From Bacillota bacterium (GTDB taxonomy: Bacteria; Bacillota; UBA4882; UBA8346): DNA of 64,000 bases. Below the pieces are notes generated by a model. The model made no database searches. It was not told the DNA's origin and saw only the letters and a program-made list of their open reading frames with translations. A program made the position numbers and the translations under genes. This document shows positions 51,514 through 60,537 of this stretch, in pieces. How positions within the stretch are numbered: the first letter of the stretch is position 1; each line of letters begins with the position of its first letter. The stretch is taken from assembly GCA_023426245.1 (NCBI GenBank), contig JAFABB010000036.1, positions 1-64,000 on the forward strand, written 5' to 3'.

Positions 51514-52401
51514 ATGCAAACTCATTTGAAAAAGCCGAAATCCTGGGTCTTATGGGGGTTATTGATTCCCGGTACGCTTATTTATTCATTCTGCGTGATT
51601 TTGCCGCTTTTCATATCGTTTCGCTATAGCTTTTTTGACTGGAGCGGCGGAATAATCATGAAATTTGTGGGAATGCGGAACTATCTGGATTTACTTCAAG
51701 ACTCGGATTTTTGGTTTTCATTTAAAAACAATATCTTCATTGTCGTCTGGTGCATCATCGGGCAGATTGGCATTGCCCTGCTGATATCGGTATTTCTTTC
51801 TTCGCGTTTTCTTAAATTAAAACAAATCCACCAGGCCATCGTTTTTGTTCCGGCAGTGTTATCGGCGGTGGTGGTCGGTTTTGTCTGGATGATGATTTAT
51901 AGCAATGATTACGGACTCCTTAATTGGTTGTTAAAGACTCTTGGCCTGAAATCATTGATTCAACCCTGGTTGGATGATCCGCACCTGGTCATGTATACGG
52001 TGACACTTCCTTTAGTCTGGCAATATATTGGTTATTATGTCGTGATCTTTCTGGCCGGCCTTTCCGGTATCCCGAAGGAAATCGATGAAGTTTCCGAACT
52101 TGATGGAGCCGAGGGCGCTAAAAAATTTTTCCACATCACCCTACCCTTGATTTGGGATAGTGTCAAAGTAGCGATGATTCTTTGTATCGCCGGTAACATG
52201 AAAGTGTTTGACCATATTTTTGTGATGACATTCGGCGGTCCCGGCAAAAGCTCAAGCGTCATGTCCTTATATGCTTATAAGAACACATTTACCATGCTTA
52301 AATTGGGTTACGGCAGCACCATCGCCATCGGAATTTTCGTTTTAAGCATGGCCCTAATCCTGATTAGCCGTAAAATGATGGGAGGTAGCCGTTATGAATA
52401 A
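51514..52401 (+). CDS. ABC sugar importer, permease 2A (MalF-like)
   Basis: This 295-residue membrane protein has six helices. The EAA loop reads V-S-E-L-D-G-A-E-G-A-K-K-F (about 193-205) and the protein has the W-Q-Y-I-G-Y-Y segment common in CUT1 permeases. CGGAGGTTG precedes its ATG. It overlaps the next permease gene by 8 nt, so the two are translationally coupled. Confidence 0.93.
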   Translation: MQTHLKKPKSWVLWGLLIPGTLIYSFCVILPLFISFRYSFFDWSGGIIMKFVGMRNYLDLLQDSDFWFSFKNNIFIVVWCIIGQIGIALLISVFLSSRFLKLKQIHQAIVFVPAVLSAVVVGFVWMMIYSNDYGLLNWLLKTLGLKSLIQPWLDDPHLVMYTVTLPLVWQYIGYYVVIFLAGLSGIPKEIDEVSELDGAEGAKKFFHITLPLIWDSVKVAMILCIAGNMKVFDHIFVMTFGGPGKSSSVMSLYAYKNTFTMLKLGYGSTIAIGIFVLSMALILISRKMMGGSRYE

Positions 52402-53230
52402 AAAATTCCTTGATAGCGTGCTGCACCCGATGATGAATTTAGTGGTCGCTATATTCTCCATTTCCTGCGTTTTTCCTATCGTCTGGCTGGTATACTCGTC
52501 TTTAAAGACTCAGGCCGAATTTAGCGTCAATATTATATCTTTGCCTGGCCATCCTCAATTTGCAAATTATTTATATGTGATCCAAAAATATAAGATTATG
52601 GGTTATTTTTGGAATAGTCTTTTTTCCACTGTCCTTTCAGTGGCTTTCATCATCTTGCTGGGGGTCGTGATAGGATATGTTTTAGCCCGTTTTTCTTTTC
52701 GCGGACGCAATCTTTTATATGTCTTCTTTATCTCCGGAATGTTAATTCCGGTGCAAAGCTTTCTGATCCCGTTATTTATTCAATTTAAGTCATTTCATAT
52801 GCTGGATAACAGATTTACATTGATTCCTCCTTATGTTGCTTTTGGTTTACCGGTGGCCATCTTTTTATTTGAAAGTTACATCAAATCGATCCCGGTTGAA
52901 ATGGATGAAGCAGCCTGTATTGATGGTTGTTCTGTCGGCCGTACCATGACCACGGTTATCTTCCCGTTATGCCGTCCTGTTTTGGCTACGGTGATCATTT
53001 TAAGCTTTTTGGCATCCTGGAACGAATTTTCATTTGCCATGGTTCTGACGAAAAGTGAAGCCCTAAAAACTTTACCGGTTGGGCTGGCCAATTTCGCGGG
53101 AGTATACAAGGTTGATTATACCAAACTTATGGCAGCGCTGGTAATATCGATATTACCGGTAATACTCACTTATCTGCTGTTTTATCAAAAGATTATTGAA
53201 GGGATGACTGCCGGAGCGGTCAAGGGCTGA
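52394..53230 (+). CDS. ABC sugar importer, permease 2B (MalG-like)
   Basis: This 278-residue membrane protein has six helices, the EAA loop E-A-A-C-I-D-G-C-S-V-G-R-T (about 176-188) and the end G-M-T-A-G-A-V-K-G. GGGAGG lies within the end of the previous gene. With permease 2A it forms the membrane channel of importer 2. No ATPase gene is in the operon. Confidence 0.93.
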   Translation: MNKKFLDSVLHPMMNLVVAIFSISCVFPIVWLVYSSLKTQAEFSVNIISLPGHPQFANYLYVIQKYKIMGYFWNSLFSTVLSVAFIILLGVVIGYVLARFSFRGRNLLYVFFISGMLIPVQSFLIPLFIQFKSFHMLDNRFTLIPPYVAFGLPVAIFLFESYIKSIPVEMDEAACIDGCSVGRTMTTVIFPLCRPVLATVIILSFLASWNEFSFAMVLTKSEALKTLPVGLANFAGVYKVDYTKLMAALVISILPVILTYLLFYQKIIEGMTAGAVKG

Positions 53231-53302
53231 GTTATCATTGAGCTACGGCTAGGGCGGTAGGTTAAGGCCAGTCGATGACCATTTGAAAAGATGAAACGTA
53301 AA

Positions 53303-53348
53303 CTCTGTGCCTCTTGTGGCTAATTGATTTAGCCACAGAGGCGCAGAG
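53303..53348. repeat. REP-like long hairpin
   Basis: CTCTGTGCCTCTTGTGGCTAA (53303 onward) pairs almost perfectly with TTAGCCACAGAGGCGCAGAG (to about 53348), giving a stem of about 20 bp. No T run follows. Sequences of this type (CACAGAGGC-ACAGAG) recur as dispersed intergenic repeats in many unrelated bacteria. It lies between importer 2 and the mannosidase gene. Confidence 0.7.
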
Positions 53349-53456
53349 AAAGATTTATTGTCTTGTCGGTGTTGGGATCTTGAATGCAGAAGACTTGAAT
53401 TAAAAATATTATCTAGAGTAGAGCCGCAATAATAAATTGCTAAGGAGATTGCAAAT

Positions 53457-55973
53457 ATGGCAAAAGTTGATTTAAACAAAGATTGGGAGCTCAGGTGGGA
53501 AGAGCTGGCCTGCGGCCCTGAAAAGAACGCACTTGTCTTACGGAAAATCGACGGCTGGCTCAAAGCGGATTTGCCTTGTGATGTTCATATGCCGTTAATC
53601 GCCGAGAATATCATTAAAGAACCATTGGAGTCGGATCTGTATCATCAAAGCGAATGGATTGAGGAAAGGTCCTGGTGGTTCAAAAAGGTATTTAAGGTTG
53701 GTGAAAATTTGATCCAAGGGGATATTGTCGAATTAACCTTAGAGTCTCTGGATGCGGAAGCCGATATTTTTTTGAATGGAATTCATTTGGGACATCAAAA
53801 AAGTGCATTTTATCCTTTTACTATGGATGTGAAAGAGTGCCTTCAGGTAGGTGAAAATGTCCTTTTGGTCAGATTGAGTTCGGGTTTGGAGTATTACAGC
53901 GACTCCGATCTGGACGCCATCAAAAAATTTGTTTGTACCGAGCATATCCGGGGTTATATGGACCGTGGAGACGCGCGCCGGGCTTTTGTGCGAAAACCTC
54001 AATATGTTTATGGATGGGATTGGGGCCCCCGGATTCCAACTTGCGGTATTGTTAAAAGCGTTTGGCTTGAATCCCTGACGAAACTGGCGGTGCGTTCCGT
54101 TCAGGTTGTTACGGATTCAATTTCCAAAGACTGTGCGGTATTGAAAGTTGCCATCGAAGTGGAGAATTTTGACCCGTTTGCCACCATGGAAGGCGCTTTT
54201 CAATTCGAGATGGATTATGCCGGAAAAACAGTAGCCATGGTGGGGGAAGAGACGTTATTACGCTCCGGTCTCAATAAAATCGATTTTACAGTCTGCATCT
54301 CCGCTCCCCAGTTATGGTGGCCCAATGGTATGGGTGAGCCCAATCTTTATACCGTCAAAGCCCAGGTAACGGCTTCCGGGATTACCAGTAAATATTCCCA
54401 ATTTAAATACGGTATTCGAACAATTAAGCTTGACCTGACAAAGCTCAATAACAAAGAACGTAAATTTGCCATTGAGATCAACGGGGTAACGGCTCTCTGC
54501 AAGGGAGGCAACTGGATTCCGGCCGATTCCATTTATGCGCGGGTCAGTGATGAGAAATACCAGACTTTGCTTTTGGAGGCCAGGGAAGCTAATTTTAACA
54601 TGATGCGCGTCTGGGGCGGCGGATTGTATGAACAAGAGATTTTTTATGAGAAATGCGATGAATATGGGATTATGCTCTGGCATGATCTGATGTTCGCCTG
54701 CGCCTTGTATCCTGATTATTTAGAGTGGTTTTGCAATGAAGTTGAAAAGGAATTGGACTATCAGACCCGTCATTTGCGGAATCACGCCTGTATCGCGTTA
54801 TGGTGCGGTTGCAATGAGAATCACTGGGGGTTTAATGATTGGTGGGGCGGTGAACCGGACTTTTTCGGGGGCGCGGAATGCTATAACAAGATAGCACCAA
54901 AGATTGTTTATAGGAATTGCCCGGAAATTCCTTATTGGAATTGTTCGCCTTATGGCGGGGAGGATCCCAACGGCAACGATATCGGCGATCGACATCATTG
55001 GCGTGAATGTACTATGGGCGAAGATATGGAAAAGCGAATTACTCCCGAGGAGTATGACAAAATTTCCGCCAAGTTCATTACAGAGTATGGTTGTATCGGA
55101 CCCTCTTGTATATCATCCACGTTGAAATATATGGCCGGCGCCCCATTAGACAGAAATAGCGCTATCTGGAAACATCACAGCAACACTTTTGAGAAGGATA
55201 CGGTTGCCGCCGGTATTGCGAAACACTATCGAGACCCTCGGAATTTGAGCATTCAAGATTTTTTGTTTTATGGCTGCCTCTGCCATGGCTTGATGCTGGG
55301 GTATTCATTGGAAGCTATTCGGTTTAAAGAAAACTGCTGGGGTAGTCTCTTCTGGATGTACGATGACTGCTGGGGTGAAATTGGCTGGACCATTATTGAT
55401 TATTATTTGAAACGGAAACCGTCCTACTATTTTGTGAAGCGGGCTTTAGCACACTTGAAATTGATTATGCGCGAAAGTGGAGGAAAGATTAAAGTTGTGG
55501 GTATCAATGATACTGCAACACCGGTTAAGTTCACCCTGGAATATGGGTATATCACCTTCGATGGGGCAAAAAAGGAATCCCAGCGTTGTCAAATTGAACT
55601 GGCAGCATTTTCACGCCGTACGGTGTTAGAGTTTACCGAAAAGGACCATGATTGTACCCGGGGCGTCGTTTTTGCTCATCCGGTGGATCATAAGGTGATC
55701 GCGTCAGCGACCTTGCGCACTCATACTTTCCGGGAATTAAAACTGGCGCCGGCTAATCTGGTTATCAAAGAATTCAAGCGGAATGGGAATGCAGCTCGAT
55801 TTGTTGTTGTCACGGATAATTATGCCCATGCGGTTCATTTTAACCTTGGCGATGACGTGAAATTATCGGATGAGTATTTTGACCTGTTGCCGGGGGAAGA
55901 AAAAGAAATTTTAATTGATAGTCCCTCTATCCATCAGATAGATATCAAGCCCGCCTGTATTTATTTGCCCTAA
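53457..55973 (+). CDS. Beta-mannosidase (GH2)
   Basis: This 838-residue protein without a signal peptide is cytosolic. It has the GH2 domain order: sugar-binding jelly roll (about 8-190, with W-W-F-K-K-V-F), immunoglobulin-like domain (about 200-330), and a TIM barrel (about 335-690). The acid/base is E454 in W-C-G-C-N-E-N-H and the nucleophile is E543 in I-T-E-Y-G. The Y-V-Y-G-W-D-W-G-P-R segment (193-202) is characteristic of beta-mannosidases within GH2. It releases mannose from imported beta-1,4-manno-oligosaccharides or from beta-mannosylated glycans. The start follows AAGGAG by 11 nt. Confidence 0.92.
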   Translation: MAKVDLNKDWELRWEELACGPEKNALVLRKIDGWLKADLPCDVHMPLIAENIIKEPLESDLYHQSEWIEERSWWFKKVFKVGENLIQGDIVELTLESLDAEADIFLNGIHLGHQKSAFYPFTMDVKECLQVGENVLLVRLSSGLEYYSDSDLDAIKKFVCTEHIRGYMDRGDARRAFVRKPQYVYGWDWGPRIPTCGIVKSVWLESLTKLAVRSVQVVTDSISKDCAVLKVAIEVENFDPFATMEGAFQFEMDYAGKTVAMVGEETLLRSGLNKIDFTVCISAPQLWWPNGMGEPNLYTVKAQVTASGITSKYSQFKYGIRTIKLDLTKLNNKERKFAIEINGVTALCKGGNWIPADSIYARVSDEKYQTLLLEAREANFNMMRVWGGGLYEQEIFYEKCDEYGIMLWHDLMFACALYPDYLEWFCNEVEKELDYQTRHLRNHACIALWCGCNENHWGFNDWWGGEPDFFGGAECYNKIAPKIVYRNCPEIPYWNCSPYGGEDPNGNDIGDRHHWRECTMGEDMEKRITPEEYDKISAKFITEYGCIGPSCISSTLKYMAGAPLDRNSAIWKHHSNTFEKDTVAAGIAKHYRDPRNLSIQDFLFYGCLCHGLMLGYSLEAIRFKENCWGSLFWMYDDCWGEIGWTIIDYYLKRKPSYYFVKRALAHLKLIMRESGGKIKVVGINDTATPVKFTLEYGYITFDGAKKESQRCQIELAAFSRRTVLEFTEKDHDCTRGVVFAHPVDHKVIASATLRTHTFRELKLAPANLVIKEFKRNGNAARFVVVTDNYAHAVHFNLGDDVKLSDEYFDLLPGEEKEILIDSPSIHQIDIKPACIYLP

Positions 55974-56076
55974 AACCAATCTTTGTACCTTAAATGCCTT
56001 AGCGGCCAATTTATTATAGCTACAGCGACACTGGAGATACCAAATGGAAACTATACGAGGAAAGGAAGGAATTAAA

Positions 56077-57120
56077 ATGCAATCAATGATGAAAGCTGCC
56101 GTATTAATGGAACCAGGTAAAATTGTATTTGAAGAACGGCCGGTACCGGTTCCCGAGGAACATGAAGTGCTGGTCAAAATCAAACATGTGGGAATCTGCG
56201 GTTCTGATTTACACTATTACGAACATGGCCGTATTGGCGATTTTGTGGTGGAAAAACCCATCGTCCTCGGCCATGAAAGCAGTGGCGAGGTTGTGGCGGT
56301 TGGGAAAAAAGTAACTGCTCTTAAAGTCGGTGACTTGGTCGCTTTGGAACCTGGTTATACTTGCGGTAAATGTGACTTTTGTAAACAAGGACTATATAAT
56401 CTTTGCCCCGATGTGGTCTTTATGGCAACTCCGCCTTATGACGGAGCCTTTATGGAATATGTGGCATTTCCGGCCGATATGGCATTTAAACTGCCTTCCG
56501 GAATGAGTACACTGGAGGGGGCTTTGATTGAGCCATTGGCGGTAGGTTTTCATGCTGCCAATCAAGGAAGAGCGGAGGTAGGCGATACAGCGGTAGTTTT
56601 GGGTTCCGGTTGTATCGGACTGGTGACTTTGATGGCTCTGAAGGCCATGGGTGTCGGAACTGTTTATCAAGCCGACGTAATTGCTTCCCGCTTGGCCATG
56701 AGCGAAAAACTTGGCGCCTCCAAAACTTTTATGGCTGATCAGATAGATATGATTGGGGCCATCAAGGATCTCACCGGGGGACAAGGAGTCGACATCGTAA
56801 TCGAAACCGCCGGCAATAAAATAACTACGCAGCAGACTGTGGAATTGGTGAAACGGGGAGGCCGGATAGTCCTGGTGGGAATGGCGCCGGATGCCATGAT
56901 CCAATATGATTTTGGCAAGTTGATTTCCAAAGAGGCTTCGATTAATACAGTTTTCCGTTATCGCAATTTGTATCCTTCGGCTATCTCCGCTGTGGCTGGC
57001 GGGCTAGTACCTTTAGAAGAAATCGTTACCAATACTTATCCCTTTAGCGAAATACCACAGGCCTTGGAAAATTCAATCAAGGATAAACAGAATTCAATAA
57101 AAGGGGTTATCCAGTTCTAA
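56077..57120 (+). CDS. Zinc-dependent polyol/alcohol dehydrogenase
   Basis: This 347-residue medium-chain dehydrogenase is of the sorbitol/xylitol dehydrogenase type. Catalytic zinc ligands lie in C-G-S-D-L-H-Y-Y and G-H-E-S-S-G. The structural zinc site is C-G-K-C-D-F-C-K-Q-G-L-Y-N-L-C (about 96-110). The NAD-binding loop is V-L-G-S-G-C-I-G-L-V. It probably interconverts a ketose such as fructose with a polyol. ATG 56077 is chosen because AAGGAAGG lies 8 nt upstream; the frame reaches 56044 without a site. It sits between mannosidase and isomerase genes, which suggests a role in mannose/fructose metabolism. Confidence 0.88.
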   Translation: MQSMMKAAVLMEPGKIVFEERPVPVPEEHEVLVKIKHVGICGSDLHYYEHGRIGDFVVEKPIVLGHESSGEVVAVGKKVTALKVGDLVALEPGYTCGKCDFCKQGLYNLCPDVVFMATPPYDGAFMEYVAFPADMAFKLPSGMSTLEGALIEPLAVGFHAANQGRAEVGDTAVVLGSGCIGLVTLMALKAMGVGTVYQADVIASRLAMSEKLGASKTFMADQIDMIGAIKDLTGGQGVDIVIETAGNKITTQQTVELVKRGGRIVLVGMAPDAMIQYDFGKLISKEASINTVFRYRNLYPSAISAVAGGLVPLEEIVTNTYPFSEIPQALENSIKDKQNSIKGVIQF

Positions 57121-57163
57121 GTTAACCGGAATAGCCATCAATCTTACATTATGGAGGTATCTT

Positions 57164-57868
57164 ATGAAACGCTCGGAGATTAATGCCATTATCGATGATT
57201 TTAAATCCCTCATAAAACATCATCAATTTTATTTACCGCCCTTTGCGTTTTGGACCCCTGCCGATTGGCAAAGCAAGGGTGAAGAAGTCTACGAAATTTA
57301 TGAGACTGGAATGGGATGGGACATCACGGATTGGGGTAACGGTAATTTCCGCGAGGCCGGTCTTGCTCTTTTCACACTCCGAAATGGTTTATCTTCCAAT
57401 CTGGAGAAAAAGCAAGGGAAGTTTTATGCGGAGAAGCTGCTGGTTGTGGATGTCAATCAAGTGACCCCGATGCATTATCACGCTTTAAAAATGGAAGATA
57501 TCATTAACAGGGGCGGCGGGGAACTTGCCATGCAGCTTTATAACAGTAAACTGGATGGTTCTCTGGACGATACCCCGGTCGTGGCGAGTTTTGATGGAAT
57601 CCAAAAGGAATTAAAAGCGGGAAGCATCGTCCAGTTGCAACCCGGTGAGAGCATTACCCTTAGGCAACGTTTATATCATAAATTCTGGGGCGTCGGTTCC
57701 AAAGTGATGGTTGGAGAAGTTTCCCTTTCAAACGACGATGATACCGACAATTTTTTCTATGAAAAAATCGGACGTTTTCCCACGATCATGGAAGATGTTA
57801 CTCCGGTGCATTTGTTAACAAAGGATTATACGAATTACTATCGTTGCGCCCAAAATAAATCTTTATAG
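57164..57868 (+). CDS. D-lyxose/D-mannose isomerase (cupin)
   Basis: This 234-residue protein belongs to the D-lyxose ketol-isomerase family, a cupin fold. The metal-binding part reads T-P-M-H-Y-H-A-L-K-M-E-D-I-I-N-R-G-G-G-E (about 104-123), with the two histidines and a glutamate placed as in the known enzymes. A third histidine (Y-H-K-F-W) lies near 170. Family members isomerise D-lyxose to D-xylulose and D-mannose to D-fructose. Next to a beta-mannosidase the mannose reaction is the sensible one. GGAGG lies 9 nt upstream. It is the last gene of the operon before the second palindrome. Confidence 0.9.
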   Translation: MKRSEINAIIDDFKSLIKHHQFYLPPFAFWTPADWQSKGEEVYEIYETGMGWDITDWGNGNFREAGLALFTLRNGLSSNLEKKQGKFYAEKLLVVDVNQVTPMHYHALKMEDIINRGGGELAMQLYNSKLDGSLDDTPVVASFDGIQKELKAGSIVQLQPGESITLRQRLYHKFWGVGSKVMVGEVSLSNDDDTDNFFYEKIGRFPTIMEDVTPVHLLTKDYTNYYRCAQNKSL

Positions 57869-57876
57869 AATGGAAA

Positions 57877-57967
57877 GGGCTGTTGCAAAAGTATTTAAAA
57901 TCAATGAGATCAACAATATATTGCTTTATTGTATATTTCGATTGATATTTTTCTTTCTGCGACAGCC
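57877..57967. repeat. MITE-like palindrome 2
   Basis: GGGCTGTTGCAAAA at the left end pairs with TTTCTGCGACAGCC at the right, with inner ATCAAT/ATTGAT and ACAATATA/TATTGT segments. It shares its outer ends and its inner ATATATTG core with 40964-41089. It lies downstream of the isomerase gene and upstream of the convergent penicillin-binding-protein gene, where it may also stop transcription. Confidence 0.65.
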
Positions 57968-57994
57968 TCTTTTGATTCGTATCTAACTTAAACC

Positions 57995-60238
57995 TCAGGG
58001 CCCTTTATGGATATCACAAGACTCGGTCGGTTCCTCACCTTCCGGAAAAGCTTCAGTTGTCACATCTTCTGCCGGACAATACTTGGTAGCTAGCAGGTGG
58101 CTCTTGGTACAGATCTTTACAATAACCATTTTTTTCTTCGAGGTGTTGCTCACCGTTCCCGGCTGTTGATTCCCAGATGGATCCGTGAGATCTTCCAAAC
58201 TGTCGGTTGGTTCTACCGGGGGTTCACTTTGGTGAACTTGGCAAGGCGTTGTAGGTTCTGTACCGGCGAGGAAAGTTTCGAATTTGGTTTCCGGGCAAAA
58301 CCCGGTTGCAAGTTGGCCGCTTTCCGCACAAATTTCGACCCCGGAAACTACACCGGCCGGTTGCTCAAAATCGGATGGCGGCGTTTGATCCAAAGCCTGA
58401 CGCATGAAATTCCCCCACATGGCGGCAGCCGAAGAGCTTCCAACTGTTGCCCCATTGATTGTGATTGGAATCCGCTGTGAATCATTGCCAATCCATACTG
58501 CGGCCAGCAAATCAGGAGTATACCCTACAAACCAAGCATTGGTATAGTCGCTGGAAGTACCGGTTTTTCCTGCAGCAGGACGGTTAATCATGGCTGCCCG
58601 CCCGGTGCCTCTCATTATGACCCCCCGCAACATATCCGTAACGACATAGGCGGTATCTTCCGGAATAGCCACTTGTTTATGGGGATGGTCCTCGAAAATG
58701 ACATTGCCGTCAGCATCTTTTACTTGTAAAACCGCGATGGGTTGGACATATATCCCTTTGTTGGCAAGGGGTGTATAGGCGCTGGCTAATTCCAAAGGCG
58801 ATACACCCTTAGTGAGACCTCCAAGAGCTAACGCAGCGAAATTAAGATCACTTTTGCTTCCCGACAATACTAAATTCCGGAGTCCCATTTTTTTAGCGTA
58901 ACCAAAGACTTTGCTGGGCCCGAGACTTTCAACCAATTTAATTGCGATAATGTTCACAGAATCTTCCAGGGCATGGCGCAGAGAAATAGCACCCCGGAAG
59001 GTTTTATCATAGTTTTTGGGTTTGTATTCGCCCTGAGGCGTTTGATATTTTACCTCTTCATCAACCAGTACCGAACTGGGGGTATATTGCCGGCTGTCAA
59101 TGGCGGCGGTATAAACAAAGGGTTTGATAGCCGAACCCGGTTGACGATGAGCATCGGCTGCGCGGTTTAATTGAGTATTACCATAATCTCTTCCTCCAAC
59201 CATGGCCTTAATATATCCATTCTTGGGATCAATCGCCACAATAGCTAGTTGGGGCTGGATAATACCACTGGCATCCGTTTTTCCGCCTGAAAAAGAGGAG
59301 GCTGCAGTTTCAGCCGCATTTTGAGCTATTGGGTCAATTGTAGTATAAATTTGATATCCACCAACGGATAAGGCTTGTTCGTTAACCACTCCCTTTAAAC
59401 ATTTAGCCACATAATCGGTAAAATAGGCAGCACGCCTTTTTGCAGCTGATAGCGGGATTATATCTAGAGGTTTTTGATTATAAAAATTTGCTTCCTGGGT
59501 AGAGATTGTCCCATATTTAACCATTTGTTCCAGTACGGTCTTTCTCCGCTCCAAAGCAGCTTTAGGATGGAAGTAGGGAGAATATCCGGTGGGGTTTTTG
59601 GGCAATCCTACCAGTAATGCTATTTGATGAACTTCCAAATCGATGACGCTTTTGCCAAAAAAAAGCCGTGAGGCAGCTTCAACGCCATAGGATCCATGAC
59701 CGAAACAAATTTGATTGAGGTATCGTTCTAAGATTTCTTCTTTGGTATAGTTCCGTTCAATACTCATTGCCAAAAAGGCTTCCTGAATCTTCCGGGTCAT
59801 GCTTCTTTTTTGGGTAAGCAGGACATTTCTGGCCAATTGCTGGGTAATTGTGCTGGCGCCTTCAATATAACCACCACCGCGGATATCCACCCAGAAAGCT
59901 CTGGCAATTGCCTTTAAATCAATTCCGGAATGCTCGTAAAAACGCGTATCCTCAACGTTAACGATAGCTTTCTTTAAAATAACCGGCATCTGTTGAAGGG
60001 GAATTTCGATACGATTTTCAACATATAAGCGAGTAAATTCCTTCCCGTTTACATCGTAAAAAATCGTCGCCTGTTTAGGCGGTTGCAAACTTAAGAGGCT
60101 TTTACTGGTTCCAATTAATAAAATAAAAGAAAACCCTAAAACAATACCAAATACAATGGTTATAATGATCAAGATTTTGTTAAGATTAACAGGCTCATTT
60201 TTTCGATTGTCACTTGATTTTTTTTCAAAGAACATCAT
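57995..60238 (-). CDS. Class A penicillin-binding protein (PBP1a-like)
   Basis: This 747-residue bifunctional peptidoglycan synthase has a cytoplasmic tail, one membrane helix (about 21-43), a GT51 glycosyltransferase with E96 in V-E-D-T-R-F-Y-E-H-S-G, and a transpeptidase with S369-x-x-K372 (P-G-S-A-I-K-P-F), S427-V-N429 and K558-T-G-T561. The C-terminus carries two similar repeats (about 647-682 and 704-745) of the form I-C-x2-S-x2-L-A-T-x2-C-P ... G-x-E-P-T-x2-C-x-x-H. Each has three cysteines and a histidine that may bind metal or form disulfides. Start ATG follows AGGAGG. Confidence 0.93.
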   Translation of the reverse strand: MMFFEKKSSDNRKNEPVNLNKILIIITIVFGIVLGFSFILLIGTSKSLLSLQPPKQATIFYDVNGKEFTRLYVENRIEIPLQQMPVILKKAIVNVEDTRFYEHSGIDLKAIARAFWVDIRGGGYIEGASTITQQLARNVLLTQKRSMTRKIQEAFLAMSIERNYTKEEILERYLNQICFGHGSYGVEAASRLFFGKSVIDLEVHQIALLVGLPKNPTGYSPYFHPKAALERRKTVLEQMVKYGTISTQEANFYNQKPLDIIPLSAAKRRAAYFTDYVAKCLKGVVNEQALSVGGYQIYTTIDPIAQNAAETAASSFSGGKTDASGIIQPQLAIVAIDPKNGYIKAMVGGRDYGNTQLNRAADAHRQPGSAIKPFVYTAAIDSRQYTPSSVLVDEEVKYQTPQGEYKPKNYDKTFRGAISLRHALEDSVNIIAIKLVESLGPSKVFGYAKKMGLRNLVLSGSKSDLNFAALALGGLTKGVSPLELASAYTPLANKGIYVQPIAVLQVKDADGNVIFEDHPHKQVAIPEDTAYVVTDMLRGVIMRGTGRAAMINRPAAGKTGTSSDYTNAWFVGYTPDLLAAVWIGNDSQRIPITINGATVGSSSAAAMWGNFMRQALDQTPPSDFEQPAGVVSGVEICAESGQLATGFCPETKFETFLAGTEPTTPCQVHQSEPPVEPTDSLEDLTDPSGNQQPGTVSNTSKKKMVIVKICTKSHLLATKYCPAEDVTTEAFPEGEEPTESCDIHKGP

Positions 60239-60467
60239 AGGTCCTCCTATGGACTGATAATCCTGGGCTGTCCAAAAACAAATGGATTACTAAAGACATA
60301 TAACATATAACGGTTAATCGTTTATTGAATCTACGATGCTACATATTTTATATCTTATTTGTTTTACAATATTTTTCAGACAGTCTCGTATGTACGAGTT
60401 ACAAATATTATACCATAAAGCCAAAATTAACTGCTAGTAAAGAATTTTACCTCCCTTTTTATAAAGT

Positions 60468-60498
60468 GTATATATCCTTTCGGAAAAAATCATAGATT
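60468..60498 (+). promoter_or_regulatory. Possible sigma-E-type promoter of yunB
   Basis: GTATATAT, a 15-bp spacer and CATAGATT (60491-60498) resemble the sporulation sigma-E pattern (ATATT, then CATACA-T), with mismatches in both boxes. In Bacillus yunB is a sigma-E gene. The rest of 60239-60467 is AT-rich with no gene. Confidence 0.35.
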
Positions 60499-60537
60499 AT
60501 TGATGATGTTTATCGCCAGGAAAGGATCAGATTATCC

